Positions 6,201 through 11,897 of a stretch of 35,279 bases of DNA are shown here, one piece after another. The stretch comes from a virus. The translations under genes were made by a program, and so were the position numbers. A model generated the notes under the pieces. The model saw nothing but the letters and a program-made list of their open reading frames with translations, was not told where the DNA came from and made no database searches. Every line of letters starts with the position of its first letter. The first letter of the stretch is position 1. The stretch covers positions 1 to 35,279 of IMG/VR virus record IMGVR_UViG_3300042924_004102, one strand, 5' to 3'.

Positions 6201-6271
6201 GCGATCATGTTGGTTCACTGAAACCGACTGTTTCAGCGGTCGCTGAAATTTGGGAAAGGAGTGAACGATGA
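6197..6271 (+). CDS. 24-residue coupled mini-ORF (possible leader peptide)
   Basis: ATG at 6197 overlaps the upstream stop and the TGA at 6269-6271 overlaps the next ATG, so this 24-codon frame is coupled on both sides. Its first five codons (MSDHVG) nearly duplicate the start of the following gene (MSDHIG), including the DNA ATGAGCGATCAT. It spans the alternative hairpins at 6218-6248 and ends just past the Shine-Dalgarno sequence of the next gene, as expected for a translational attenuator. Confidence 0.45.
   Translation: MSDHVGSLKPTVSAVAEIWERSER
6218..6261 (+). promoter_or_regulatory. Mutually exclusive hairpins ahead of a Shine-Dalgarno site
   Basis: Segment A CTGAAAC (6218-6224) can pair with B GTTTCAG (6230-6236). 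B extended, TTTCAGCG (6231-6238), can instead pair with C CGCTGAAA (6241-6248) across a 2-nt gap. A:B and B:C cannot coexist. AAAGGAG (6255-6261) follows C by six bases. This is the layout of a translation-controlled switch; the DNA would also read as a nested palindrome. Confidence 0.45.
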
Positions 6272-6618
6272 GCGATCATATTGGTGACGTCACCAAAATG
6301 GTCTGTGTCCACTGCGGACTACCATTTTTCCGCGAGCAGAATCAAATCCAAAGCTATCGCTGCGGATCGTCATACGAGGATACGTTCCGGCCTCAGTGGG
6401 CACGTTCGATGACGTGTCTGGAGATACAGAACGGACAACTACAGGACCGCATCAATCTGCTAGAGGCAGCAAATTCCGATGTTGCTCGCATTGCCGCAGA
6501 ACGTGATAGAGCCAACGACCGCATCAAGCGGCTGGAGGAGGCTGGAGATGCGATGGCTCAGGACCACAATCCGTTTACCTTCATCGACTGGCAACGAGTC
6601 AAGGAGGTAAAGCCATGA
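6268..6618 (+). CDS. Zinc-ribbon-like and coiled-coil protein (116 aa)
   Basis: CVHCGLPFF (about 13-21) with further Cys at about 32 and 50 suggests a metal-binding head. Residues about 55-95 form a coiled coil ending in NDRIKRLEE, a motif shared with the genes at 6845 and 7039. Shine-Dalgarno AAAGGAG is 6 nt upstream. Function unknown; it belongs to the local family of small coiled-coil proteins. Confidence 0.65.
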   Translation: MSDHIGDVTKMVCVHCGLPFFREQNQIQSYRCGSSYEDTFRPQWARSMTCLEIQNGQLQDRINLLEAANSDVARIAAERDRANDRIKRLEEAGDAMAQDHNPFTFIDWQRVKEVKP

Positions 6619-6848
6619 TCTACTGCATGGCTGGAATCGTACTGCTCACAGTCTACAGCGCGGTACTTACGTTCTACATCATCCTCACAATTGAAAAGCA
6701 CAACATACTGTGCGGAGCTGTTAGAGACCTAAATGACAAACTGTCGAGGTTTGAACGCAGTGATGAGTGGGGTCGCCTTCAAAAGCCGTTATCCGATCAC
6801 TACACACTAGGCACTGACATCGCGGCGAACAAGGAGATCAATCCATGA
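6615..6848 (+). CDS. Small membrane protein, one N-terminal TM segment (77 aa)
   Basis: Residues about 3-26 (CMAGIVLLTVYSAVLTFYII) form one clear membrane helix, followed by a short coiled coil (AVRDLNDKLSRFER) and a polar tail. The layout resembles an inner-membrane anchor such as an i-spanin, but no partner o-spanin is evident and it is not near the lysozyme. ATGA overlaps at both ends. Confidence 0.6.
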   Translation: MIYCMAGIVLLTVYSAVLTFYIILTIEKHNILCGAVRDLNDKLSRFERSDEWGRLQKPLSDHYTLGTDIAANKEINP

Positions 6849-7042
6849 GTGACGAGACGCCAAGCCAAGTGGATCTAGTCGAACAGCTTTACGATGAGAA
6901 CAAGGCGCTGAAGGAGCGCATCAAGCGGCTGGAGGACATCATCAAAAGGGCTGGATACAAATTCTTTGAGGACGGCACAGATGGTCGGATTGCTGTCAAC
7001 ATGCTGACGATTCTGGATGAAGCGAGGGAGGCCAAGCCATGA
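6845..7042 (+). CDS. Small coiled-coil protein, RIKRLE family (65 aa)
   Basis: Coiled coil LYDENKALKERIKRLEDIIK (about 16-35) and then GYKFFEDGTDGRIAVNMLTI. The second half is clearly paralogous to the next gene (SNRFFADGSDGKVAAEMLTI), so the pair arose by duplication. Function unknown. It starts and ends with ATGA overlaps. Confidence 0.65.
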   Translation: MSDETPSQVDLVEQLYDENKALKERIKRLEDIIKRAGYKFFEDGTDGRIAVNMLTILDEAREAKP

Positions 7043-7317
7043 GCGACACTCCTAGGACTGACGCCGCCCACATCGGCATGGGAATCGTTTTCAGGCAGTT
7101 TGCCCAAGAGCTAGAACGCGAACTCAACGCAGCGAATTCCATCATCCGCCAGCAACAGTTACTCGATGAGGAAAACCTCGCTCTGAGGCAACGCATCAAG
7201 CGGCTTGAGTCCGCCATCAACCGAGCATCCAATCGGTTCTTTGCTGACGGATCGGATGGGAAAGTTGCTGCTGAGATGCTGACGATTATGTGTGGAATTG
7301 CTGAGGAGGAGCCATGA
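7039..7317 (+). CDS. 'SDTPRTDA' small coiled-coil protein (92 aa)
   Basis: MSDTPRTDAAHIG start, then an ARxLExEL-like helix (FAQELERELNAA), then LRQRIKRLESAI and the FFADGSDGK tail shared with the preceding gene. It combines the N-terminal module of the 5937 gene with the C-terminal module of the 6845 gene, suggesting module shuffling. Known from many phages as uncharacterised; role unknown. Confidence 0.7.
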   Translation: MSDTPRTDAAHIGMGIVFRQFAQELERELNAANSIIRQQQLLDEENLALRQRIKRLESAINRASNRFFADGSDGKVAAEMLTIMCGIAEEEP

Positions 7318-7529
7318 AATACAAGCTACAGATGCTCCCTAATTGCGGCCCAAGGGATGGGTTCTTCATCGTCAGGCCTGACAAGAAGATGATCTTCGAT
7401 GTGAATCCAGTGACCATTGTGAAGGAACTCAACAGGTTGCTGCGTGACATCAAGAGCCTTGAGGTAGTGCGTGACAGGTTGCTTGAGAACGCATTGATCG
7501 CAAAGGAGGCCGGTAACAAAAACCGGTAA
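7314..7529 (+). CDS. Hypothetical protein (71 aa)
   Basis: Not recognised. MLPNCGPRDGFFIVRPDKKM at the N-terminus is followed by a Leu-rich helix (VKELNRLLRDIKSLEVVRDR). It is the last gene joined by ATGA overlap before a 20-nt gap. Confidence 0.6.
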   Translation: MKYKLQMLPNCGPRDGFFIVRPDKKMIFDVNPVTIVKELNRLLRDIKSLEVVRDRLLENALIAKEAGNKNR

Positions 7530-7549
7530 GTATTTGTTACACCAACCCA

Positions 7550-7762
7550 ATGAAACTCAGACCCATAGCGTGGTGCGTGTCGCCAGAGGGCGAACCTACA
7601 TTCAGTGAAATGAGCTACACCATCAGGATCGTGGACGAGGGCGGCGGCGAGTACATTGAGGTGGAGGACAAGGATGGCAAGATCGGCTTCAACACAGAGG
7701 AGTGGCCGCATCTGAGAGACGCCATCGAGATCGCCATCAAGCAGACCATAAACCTAGAATGA
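7550..7762 (+). CDS. Hypothetical acidic protein (70 aa)
   Basis: Not recognised. Beta-rich: SYTIRIVDEGGGEYIEVEDK, DGKIGFNTEEW, then a short helix. The upstream gap has TGTTACACC, a half-site of the window's palindrome, and an A/C-rich leader (ACACCAACCCA) instead of a Shine-Dalgarno sequence. Confidence 0.6.
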   Translation: MKLRPIAWCVSPEGEPTFSEMSYTIRIVDEGGGEYIEVEDKDGKIGFNTEEWPHLRDAIEIAIKQTINLE

Positions 7763-8088
7763 ACGATACACAGCCCCAGTGTAGTGAGCAGCGCAGTGAA
7801 ACCCCCAGAACCGACTCCAAGGCGGTCTTCTTCGGATTCAACCCAGACGATGGCGAGGAGTTCGTCACAGCCAAGTTCGCCAGAACTCTGGAGCAGGAGA
7901 TCACCAACGCGGGCAGAACCATCCAATCCCTAAGGGACAAGCTTCAGACAACCCAGATCCAGAACAGGGTCCTGCTCACGCTCTGTGAGGAGGCTCAGGG
8001 ACTGGTCCTGAAGAGCCCCAATGAGGCTTTGATCCGACGCTGGTTCGCGGACCTCAGAGCGATCCAGAAAGAGACGGAAGGGAGGTGA
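7759..8088 (+). CDS. 'ETPRTD' coiled-coil protein (109 aa)
   Basis: After a short polar start, SETPRTDSKAV and then AKFARTLEQEI match the phage 'TPRTD ... ARxLExE' module shared with 7039. A coiled coil follows (RTIQSLRDKLQTTQIQNRVL), then LCEEAQ and a basic tail. I chose the ATG at 7759 because it overlaps the previous stop (ATGA). Confidence 0.65.
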   Translation: MNDTQPQCSEQRSETPRTDSKAVFFGFNPDDGEEFVTAKFARTLEQEITNAGRTIQSLRDKLQTTQIQNRVLLTLCEEAQGLVLKSPNEALIRRWFADLRAIQKETEGR

Positions 8089-8092
8089 GCAT

Positions 8093-8137
8093 ATGAAGAA
8101 GAAGAAAGGTACCAAGAAGAGCGCAGCCAAGAAGTAA
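8093..8137 (+). CDS. 14-residue Lys-rich peptide
   Basis: MKKKKGTKKSAAKK, preceded by a strong GGGAGG (8080-8085) at 7 nt and followed at once by a terminator. Very short Lys-rich peptides of this kind end small-gene operons in other phages; a nucleic-acid-binding or charge role is only a guess. The good ribosome site is the main support. Confidence 0.5.
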   Translation: MKKKKGTKKSAAKK

Positions 8138-8142
8138 GCGCC

Positions 8143-8173
8143 AAGGCCCCTGGGAGACTCCTGGGGGCCTTTT
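8143..8173 (+). terminator. Rho-independent terminator of the left operon
   Basis: Stem AAGGCCCC (8143-8150) with GGGGCCTT (8164-8171), with a smaller inner GGGAG/CTCC pairing, followed by TTTTC. It sits 6 nt after the Lys-rich peptide and at the end of the converging metallopeptidase gene. The reverse direction lacks a good T-tract. Confidence 0.8.
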
Positions 8174-8421
8174 CATTCCCTGACCCTGCGATACCCCTGC
8201 TGCCACACCAGAGAGGCCAGAAACGCCGCATAGGCCTCCACCTTCTGCTCCTCCCATTCCGGCTCCATCAGATGCAAGAGCTCATGGATCAAGGTATCCA
8301 GCCTTTCCTCCTCGCTCTGCCTTGGATCGATCTCCACCACGTTGTCCCCATGCCAAGCCAAGCCATAGGCATTCTCCCGCCCCAGCTTCTTCTCCACCAC
8401 CTTGACCTTCCTTGGCAGCAC
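8173..8421 (-). CDS. Small zinc metallopeptidase (HExxH), GTG start
   Basis: 82 residues. HELLHLMEPEWEEQKVE gives the zincin HExxH with a downstream Glu as a plausible third ligand; this size and the strand before it (NVVEIDPRQSEEERLDTLI) match small phage SprT/gluzincin-like proteins. The GTG at 8421 has GGGAGG (8430-8435 on the plus strand as CCTCCC) at 8 nt. It is the only minus-strand gene in the left half. Substrate unknown. Confidence 0.7.
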   Translation of the reverse strand: MLPRKVKVVEKKLGRENAYGLAWHGDNVVEIDPRQSEEERLDTLIHELLHLMEPEWEEQKVEAYAAFLASLVWQQGYRRVRE

Positions 8422-8604
8422 AGCCAGACCCTCCCATCCCAGCCATCCCCTTCAACACTGAGTCACAACCGCCATACACCCCTACCATTCCTACTATTCT
8501 ACTATTCTGTGTAACAGGACTAGTGCTTGACAGGGGTACCAAGAATCCCCTTATGTATCCCCCAGCTGCTCCTGCTGAATAAGTGAGTGGCCTGTGGTTA
8601 GCAA

Positions 8605-8626
8605 TGAGTCTGCCCTAGCAGACTCA
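8605..8626. repeat. Perfect 9-bp inverted repeat (hairpin)
   Basis: TGAGTCTGC, loop CCTA, GCAGACTCA. No T-tract follows (GGAGGTGCC), so it is not a standard terminator. Confidence 0.6.
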
Positions 8627-8737
8627 GGAGGTGCCCCCTAGCCCAATAAGCTGTGTCGTGAGCGGTGATAGGTGAATCCCCTAACCGTCCACCCGAATCT
8701 GGGAATGGTGGTGGTGGAAGGAAGCCCTAGCACACTG

Positions 8738-8804
8738 TGGAATTCCCAGAGAGTTGATGGGGTGGGTCAACCTATGGAAATCCAAGAGAGTTGAGAAGGG
8801 GGGT
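8738..8804 (+). repeat. Imperfect direct repeat, two 30-bp copies
   Basis: Copies at 8738-8767 and 8775-8804 share TGGAA-x-TCC-x-AGAGAGTTGA followed by a G-rich end, at 37-bp spacing. Confidence 0.5.
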
Positions 8805-8866
8805 ACCCTATATCCCATACGATCACCCCCTCGAACCCCGCTCTACCCCCCCCGTACATACGCACG

Positions 8867-9053
8867 CACGCGGACCAAAACGCGCGTACACGCGGACTAG
8901 ATCGCGCACGCGGACTGTCTAGGGGGGAACGCCTGTGTAACCCTCCGTCACCTAGCGAAGACCGAGCAAAAACGCGCCAAGCGAGGGTAAGGTGTCGGCG
9001 GTAACGTCGGCGGTTCTTTCAAATCGAAGCAACACTGGCGAAAAACGCGGACC
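8867..9053 (+). repeat. Iteron-like boxes CACGCGGAC(C/T)
   Basis: CACGCGGACC at 8867-8876, CACGCGGACT at 8889-8898 and at 8907-8916, plus ACGCGGACC at 9045-9053. The first three are 22 and 18 bp apart, about two helical turns, in a non-coding region. The layout is typical of protein-binding iterons at a replication origin or terminase site. Confidence 0.5.
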
Positions 9054-9180
9054 CGAATGTGTCTCGTTTCGAAGCTTTGAGTGGGCCAGCCCGAGTGGGT
9101 TGGTACTGCGGCGGACGAGTGTCCGGAGCGGCGAGGACTGGGCGGTAAGGCGGTACATGGCCAGTGTGGAGGCACAACAA

Positions 9181-9330
9181 GGCTAGACTTGTTGGCGCAG
9201 TCAACGGGCTGCGCACTAGACAAGCGGTACATATGGTCTCGTTTGAGACCATCCCTTTCCCTTGTTGCTTCGTTTGAGGCGGCAAGGGCTACCCATCACG
9301 CAAGCGGCGTCCTCGTCGCGATGGGTGTAA
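9181..9330 (+). ncRNA. Candidate structured RNA
   Basis: Successive stems on one strand: CTTGT/ACAAG (9188-9192, 9220-9224) enclosing GCGCAG/CTGCGC (9195-9200, 9209-9214); ATGGTCTC/GAGACCAT (9233-9240, 9245-9252, loop GTTT); a 10-bp stem with two G-U pairs (9259-9268, 9279-9288); and ACCCATC/GATGGGT (9291-9297, 9320-9326) with an inner GCGGCG/CGTCGC. It could be the 5' leader of the gene at 9378 or a separate RNA. No known class recognised. Confidence 0.4.
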
Positions 9331-9377
9331 ACGCGCAAAAACGCGCGGCCAACGCTTGCACCACACACACAAGAACT

Positions 9378-9776
9378 ATGTCACTCGCTATCGCTAACTC
9401 CAACTCCATCCCTTCCTGCAAAGACATCCTATCTAAGAAGGGCAGGGTGGTGGGCCAGAAGTTCACCTTCGGAACCCTTACTGCCTCAGAGATCAGGCAG
9501 GCTGGTCGCGGGTTGGGCCTGAAAGGGTCCGCCCTAAACGAATACGTAAATGATGCCCTCCACAACGAGGCGGCGCAGCGCAAGGCTGCGGGAGCGGTAT
9601 TCCTGTCGGTCGCGGAATCGAAGGGGATGCTCCCTGACTCTGCCGACCTTCGGTCTGGTTCTGGGGTGCTCCGTCTCGTGATGCCGAAGGCCACCAAGGT
9701 TGAGACTGCCAAGGATCGCGAAATCGCTCGATTGCAGGCCGAGCTCGCCGAGATGCGCAAGGCGATCAACGCCTAA
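9378..9776 (+). CDS. Hypothetical protein with C-terminal coiled coil (132 aa)
   Basis: Not recognised. The N-terminal half is Ser-rich then beta-like (VVGQKFTFGTLTASEIRQAG); the C-terminus is a coiled coil (DREIARLQAELAEMRKAI). I chose the ATG at 9378 because it follows an A/C-rich SD-less leader (CCACACACACAAGAACT) as seen at other genes here; the same frame is open upstream to 9081 but over hairpin-rich sequence. A terminator-like hairpin and the hammerhead ribozyme follow the stop. Confidence 0.65.
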   Translation: MSLAIANSNSIPSCKDILSKKGRVVGQKFTFGTLTASEIRQAGRGLGLKGSALNEYVNDALHNEAAQRKAAGAVFLSVAESKGMLPDSADLRSGSGVLRLVMPKATKVETAKDREIARLQAELAEMRKAINA

Positions 9777-9784
9777 GACAACAC

Positions 9785-9809
9785 AAGCCCCGAGTCTCGG
9801 GGCTTCCTT
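9785..9809 (+). terminator. Terminator-like hairpin before the ribozyme
   Basis: AAGCCCCGAG (9785-9794) and CTCGGGGCTT (9796-9805), in practice a 7-bp GC-rich stem with a GAGTCTC loop, then CCTTG. The T-run is poor. Its last two T bases are also the first two bases of hammerhead stem III, so the two folds compete slightly. It may protect the 3' end made by ribozyme cleavage. Confidence 0.55.
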
Positions 9810-9861
9810 GTCTGCCGGTATGTTCCGGCACTGATGAGCCCCAGTAGGGCGAAACAAGGAA
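9804..9861 (+). ncRNA. Type III hammerhead self-cleaving ribozyme
   Basis: All catalytic-core parts are present in order: stem III left arm TTCCTTG (9804-9810) ending in the G of GTC; cleavage-site GTC (9810-9812, cut expected after C9812); stem I TGCCGG/CCGGCA (9813-9818, 9825-9830) with loop TATGTT; core CTGATGA (9831-9837); stem II GCCC/GGGC (9838-9841, 9847-9850) with loop CAGTA; GAAA (9851-9854); stem III right arm CAAGGAA (9855-9861). Stem III pairs perfectly over 7 bp plus the U-A next to the core. Open ends on stem III make it type III. It lies between two plus-strand genes and would free a 5'-OH mRNA starting at 9813, 57 nt before the next ATG. Confidence 0.93.
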
Positions 9862-9869
9862 CACCAGTA

Positions 9870-10127
9870 ATGACAGACACAATGGTAGTCGAGGTGACGT
9901 CGGTGATGAAGCCGACAAGAGCCTCCTTTGCGGAGGCATTCGGCACCCGATTTGGTCGGGTGGCCAAGATGGTATCGGTTCCGGTCGGGACCGATATCAT
10001 CCCAGGCGCACCTTCTCGGAGCGAGTGGTGCGTGGCGTGGGAGTGGGAGACCACCGTCTGGGCGGTGGTAATCTGGCCTAAGAGGTCAGCCGCAGCGCGC
10101 CGTAAGGCGCAAGGGGGTGTCCGATGA
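9870..10127 (+). CDS. Hypothetical protein (85 aa) directly after the ribozyme
   Basis: Not recognised. The centre SEWCVAWEWETTVWAVVIWP is Trp-rich; the tail KRSAAARRKAQGG is basic. The ATG at 9870 has the SD-less leader GGAACACCAGTA and starts 8 nt past the hammerhead; a longer in-frame start at 9834 lies inside the ribozyme core. Ends by ATGA overlap with the next gene. Confidence 0.6.
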   Translation: MTDTMVVEVTSVMKPTRASFAEAFGTRFGRVAKMVSVPVGTDIIPGAPSRSEWCVAWEWETTVWAVVIWPKRSAAARRKAQGGVR

Positions 10128-10336
10128 ATCGGGCGCACAAGGACTGGGTGGCCTTCACCCAGTGGCGGTACAACAAGTACCGAGACGCGGCTTGGTGGAA
10201 GTTCCAAGCCGAAAGACTGTGGAGGCCGGTGGCCTCTGTGAGGCGGGCGGTGCGGTGCTCCCTTCGGGGCAACCCTTCCGCCAAGATGCAATGGAGGCTC
10301 GCTCGGAAGTGCCTCCGCAACGACTGGGGGATCTGA
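10124..10336 (+). CDS. Hypothetical Trp/Arg-rich protein (70 aa)
   Basis: Not recognised. Highly basic and aromatic (RYNKYRDAAWWKFQAERLW, then SVRRAVRCSLRG), compatible with nucleic-acid or membrane binding. Coupled by ATGA upstream and TGATG downstream. Confidence 0.55.
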   Translation: MNRAHKDWVAFTQWRYNKYRDAAWWKFQAERLWRPVASVRRAVRCSLRGNPSAKMQWRLARKCLRNDWGI

Positions 10337-10464
10337 TGTGGGGGTATTTTTTCCACCCCGCTCGTGCCGATTGGGTTTACGGCAAGAGCATCGGGGAGCG
10401 CAATGGAATCCACTGGGTGGAGTTCGAGGACGGGACGTCCTACTGGGCGTACCCAAGATCCTGA
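10336..10464 (+). CDS. Hypothetical protein (42 aa)
   Basis: Short aromatic frame: MWGYFFHPARADW, then GIHWVEFEDGTSYWAYP. The TGATG overlap with the upstream stop and the beta-hairpin-like pattern support it as a real gene. Unrecognised. Confidence 0.5.
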   Translation: MWGYFFHPARADWVYGKSIGERNGIHWVEFEDGTSYWAYPRS

Positions 10465-10474
10465 TTCTCACTCC

Positions 10475-10517
10475 AGCCCCATCGGAGACGGTGGGGCTTG
10501 GGAGACAATCAAGTCTC
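10475..10517 (+). promoter_or_regulatory. Paired hairpins before the lysozyme gene
   Basis: Stem AGCCCCATC/GGTGGGGCT (10475-10483, 10490-10498, loop GGAGAC, one G-U pair), then GAGAC/GTCTC (10502-10506, 10513-10517). The GAGAC of the second stem also occurs in the first loop, so GTCTC could pair with either. No T-tract. Either a weak terminator or a leader structure for the lysozyme gene at 10536. Confidence 0.4.
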
Positions 10518-10535
10518 ACAAAACACACACCAGTA

Positions 10536-10883
10536 ATGAACTACTCAGTGATTCTATCCGCCCTGATCTCGATCGAGTCGGGCGGGAACGACAGGGCCAT
10601 CGGGGACGGTGGCGAGGCTAGAGGTCCGCTCCAAATCCACCGAGAGGTGGTGGCGGACGTCAACCGCATCTCGGGGAAGCGGTTCGATTGGGTCCGAATG
10701 ACCAATCGGGCCGAGGCGACTCAGGTGGCAGAGATCTACCTGAAGCACTACGCAACGCCAAAGCGCCTTGGGCGGGCCGTAACGCCTCAGGACGTGGCAA
10801 GGATATGGAATGGCGGGCCGATGGGCTACAAGTCCAAGGCCACCCTGCCATACCTGAAGAAGTTCAACTCACGAATCAAATGA
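10536..10883 (+). CDS. Lysozyme / transglycosylase-like endolysin
   Basis: 115 residues. LISIESGGNDRAIGDGGEAR (from residue 10; catalytic Glu at about 14) then GPLQIHREV, and a later DVARIWNGGPMGYKSKAT match the small SLT/lysozyme-like family found in phages and marine bacteria, which cleaves peptidoglycan glycan strands. No signal peptide is seen, so release would need a holin. The ATG at 10536 follows the SD-less leader ACACACACCAGTA; the same frame is open to 10338 but across hairpins. The stop overlaps a small TM gene, supporting a lysis cassette. Confidence 0.75.
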   Translation: MNYSVILSALISIESGGNDRAIGDGGEARGPLQIHREVVADVNRISGKRFDWVRMTNRAEATQVAEIYLKHYATPKRLGRAVTPQDVARIWNGGPMGYKSKATLPYLKKFNSRIK

Positions 10884-10969
10884 ACAACAAGACTGCCGAT
10901 CTGATCGGCACCATCGCAACCATCCTCATCGGAGCCATCCTGTTCTGGTTGGCTTGGGTGATCTTCTAA
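10880..10969 (+). CDS. 29-residue single-TM peptide, holin candidate
   Basis: MNNKTADLIGTIATILIGAI followed by LFWLAWVIF: a short polar start and one membrane helix. It starts by ATGA overlap with the lysozyme stop. Position and size suggest a minimal holin or holin-like pore peptide, but one-helix proteins of other roles are common. Upstream gene order (enzyme first) is the reverse of many cassettes. Confidence 0.5.
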   Translation: MNNKTADLIGTIATILIGAILFWLAWVIF

Positions 10970-10993
10970 CACCAACCATAAACCATCAGTAGC

Positions 10994-11377
10994 ATGAGAA
11001 AAGTCACCAGAGAAGTCTGCATCGCCTTCCTAGAGGGCCGCCCCAAGCGGGTGGACAACACCGACACCGATGGGGTGACCCTTCGGCTTCACCGCAATCC
11101 CATTGCCCAGTGGCGTATGGATGGCCTGTGGATCACCACCGCAGGGTGGGACACCCGAACCACCTTGGAACGCCTCAAGGGGCTTACCCTGCGCTGCCAC
11201 CTGCAGCAACCCGTCACGCCCACCAGTCCGGTTCCACCAACTGTCTGGAAGCATCGAGGCAGGCTCATGCTGGGCCACCAGCCTTGGGATGGAAGCTGGA
11301 CCCGCATCGAGGTCAATGTGGAGCGGAGCCTGAAACACCTCGCCCTCATCGCGAGCCAGCAGAAGGATGCCGCATGA
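10994..11377 (+). CDS. Hypothetical conserved-looking phage protein (127 aa)
   Basis: Not named. GWDTRTTLERLKGL (about 51-64) resembles a 'xWdTrTTxxRLn' segment that recurs in small phage proteins with unknown function. It starts after ACCATAAACCATCAGTAGC, the CAGTA-type SD-less leader. The stop overlaps the next start (ATGA). Confidence 0.6.
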   Translation: MRKVTREVCIAFLEGRPKRVDNTDTDGVTLRLHRNPIAQWRMDGLWITTAGWDTRTTLERLKGLTLRCHLQQPVTPTSPVPPTVWKHRGRLMLGHQPWDGSWTRIEVNVERSLKHLALIASQQKDAA

Positions 11378-11544
11378 GAGCCTTCTCACACTGGCTTCCA
11401 TTCTCCCAGTGCGAGCTTCTGGAGCTTCTGGAAGCTGCCCGCCTAGCCCTCAAGGACGACAAGACCGCCGAGGAGCTGGACCTAAGCGACGAATACCTCA
11501 AGGAGCTGGCTGACCGGCTCCACCAATACCTGAGAGAGCCATGA
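11374..11544 (+). CDS. Hypothetical helical protein (56 aa)
   Basis: Not recognised. A Leu-rich helical sequence (CELLELLEAARLALKDDKTA, then YLKELADRLHQYL). ATGA overlaps at both ends define it; longer in-frame starts overlap the upstream gene heavily. Confidence 0.55.
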   Translation: MRAFSHWLPFSQCELLELLEAARLALKDDKTAEELDLSDEYLKELADRLHQYLREP

Positions 11545-11873
11545 GCCACTGGAACCCAGCAAAGTTGAAGCAGAAGAACACCGAGCTGGCCCTTTGGAAG
11601 CTCGGATGCGAGCACCCCGCCATCGAGCGGGCCAAGGCGTTGTTTCCGGACGTTGCCACCATCATGCTCTATGAGCGTGGTCGGACGCCCAAGCGCAGGA
11701 CCATCGAGTCCGGTCGTCGCTGGCGATACCAGAGACTCTCTACTGGAGAGTGGGTGAAGGCCGAGCAGAAGCACTATCGGCAACCGCTGAACGGAAAGCG
11801 TCCGGTTCTGGTAGGCTGGACAGAGGGGGCAAACAAGGTCACCTCCTGCGCCACTTTCATCTGGAACTTGTGA
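11541..11873 (+). CDS. Hypothetical basic protein (110 aa)
   Basis: Not recognised. It has a basic centre (RGRTPKRRTIESGRRWRYQR) and a beta-like end. It is the last gene of the 9.9-11.9 kb group; the next gene has its own palindrome promoter 6 nt after this stop. Confidence 0.55.
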   Translation: MSHWNPAKLKQKNTELALWKLGCEHPAIERAKALFPDVATIMLYERGRTPKRRTIESGRRWRYQRLSTGEWVKAEQKHYRQPLNGKRPVLVGWTEGANKVTSCATFIWNL

Positions 11874-11879
11874 CATAGT

Positions 11880-11894
11880 AGGTGTATTACACCT
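11880..11894 (+). promoter_or_regulatory. Palindrome promoter/operator P4 (AGGTGTATTACACCT)
   Basis: A 15-bp perfect-armed palindrome (6-bp arms, centre ATT) ending 3 nt before the ATG at 11898. A weak TTGTGA lies at 11868-11873. If TATTAC (11885-11890) is the -10 box, the mRNA would start at or next to the ATG, i.e. leaderless. Confidence 0.55.
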
Positions 11895-11897
11895 CCA

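Larger units (their letters stand above)
8422..9377. other. Gene-poor, repeat- and hairpin-rich region
   Basis: No ORF here has convincing codon structure. Contents: a perfect 9-bp hairpin at 8605-8626 (TGAGTCTGC/GCAGACTCA, loop CCTA); a 30-bp imperfect direct repeat (8738-8767, 8775-8804); C/G tracts around 8800-8855; repeated CACGCGGAC(C/T) boxes (8867-9053); a 9-bp direct repeat GTCGGCGGT (8994-9002, 9006-9014); and folded sequence at 9112-9330. It is a candidate origin, packaging site or non-coding RNA locus; the sequence alone does not decide. Confidence 0.5.

Noticed and set aside
7531-7543. Half-site TGTTACACC before the 7550 gene
   Set aside because: The left arm (TATTT) does not match; kept only as a note on that gene.
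8272-8514. 80-residue plus-strand frame rich in Pro/Leu/His
   Set aside because: Mostly the antisense of the metallopeptidase gene and low-complexity C-rich sequence.
8860-9060. Repeats as a CRISPR array
   Set aside because: Repeats are about 10 bp, spacers are short and uneven, and no cas-like gene is present.
9081-9377. Long N-terminal extension of the 9378 gene
   Set aside because: The frame is open but crosses strong hairpins, and its Cys/Thr/Arg-rich sequence lacks the codon pattern of the gene; the A/C-rich leader marks the later ATG.
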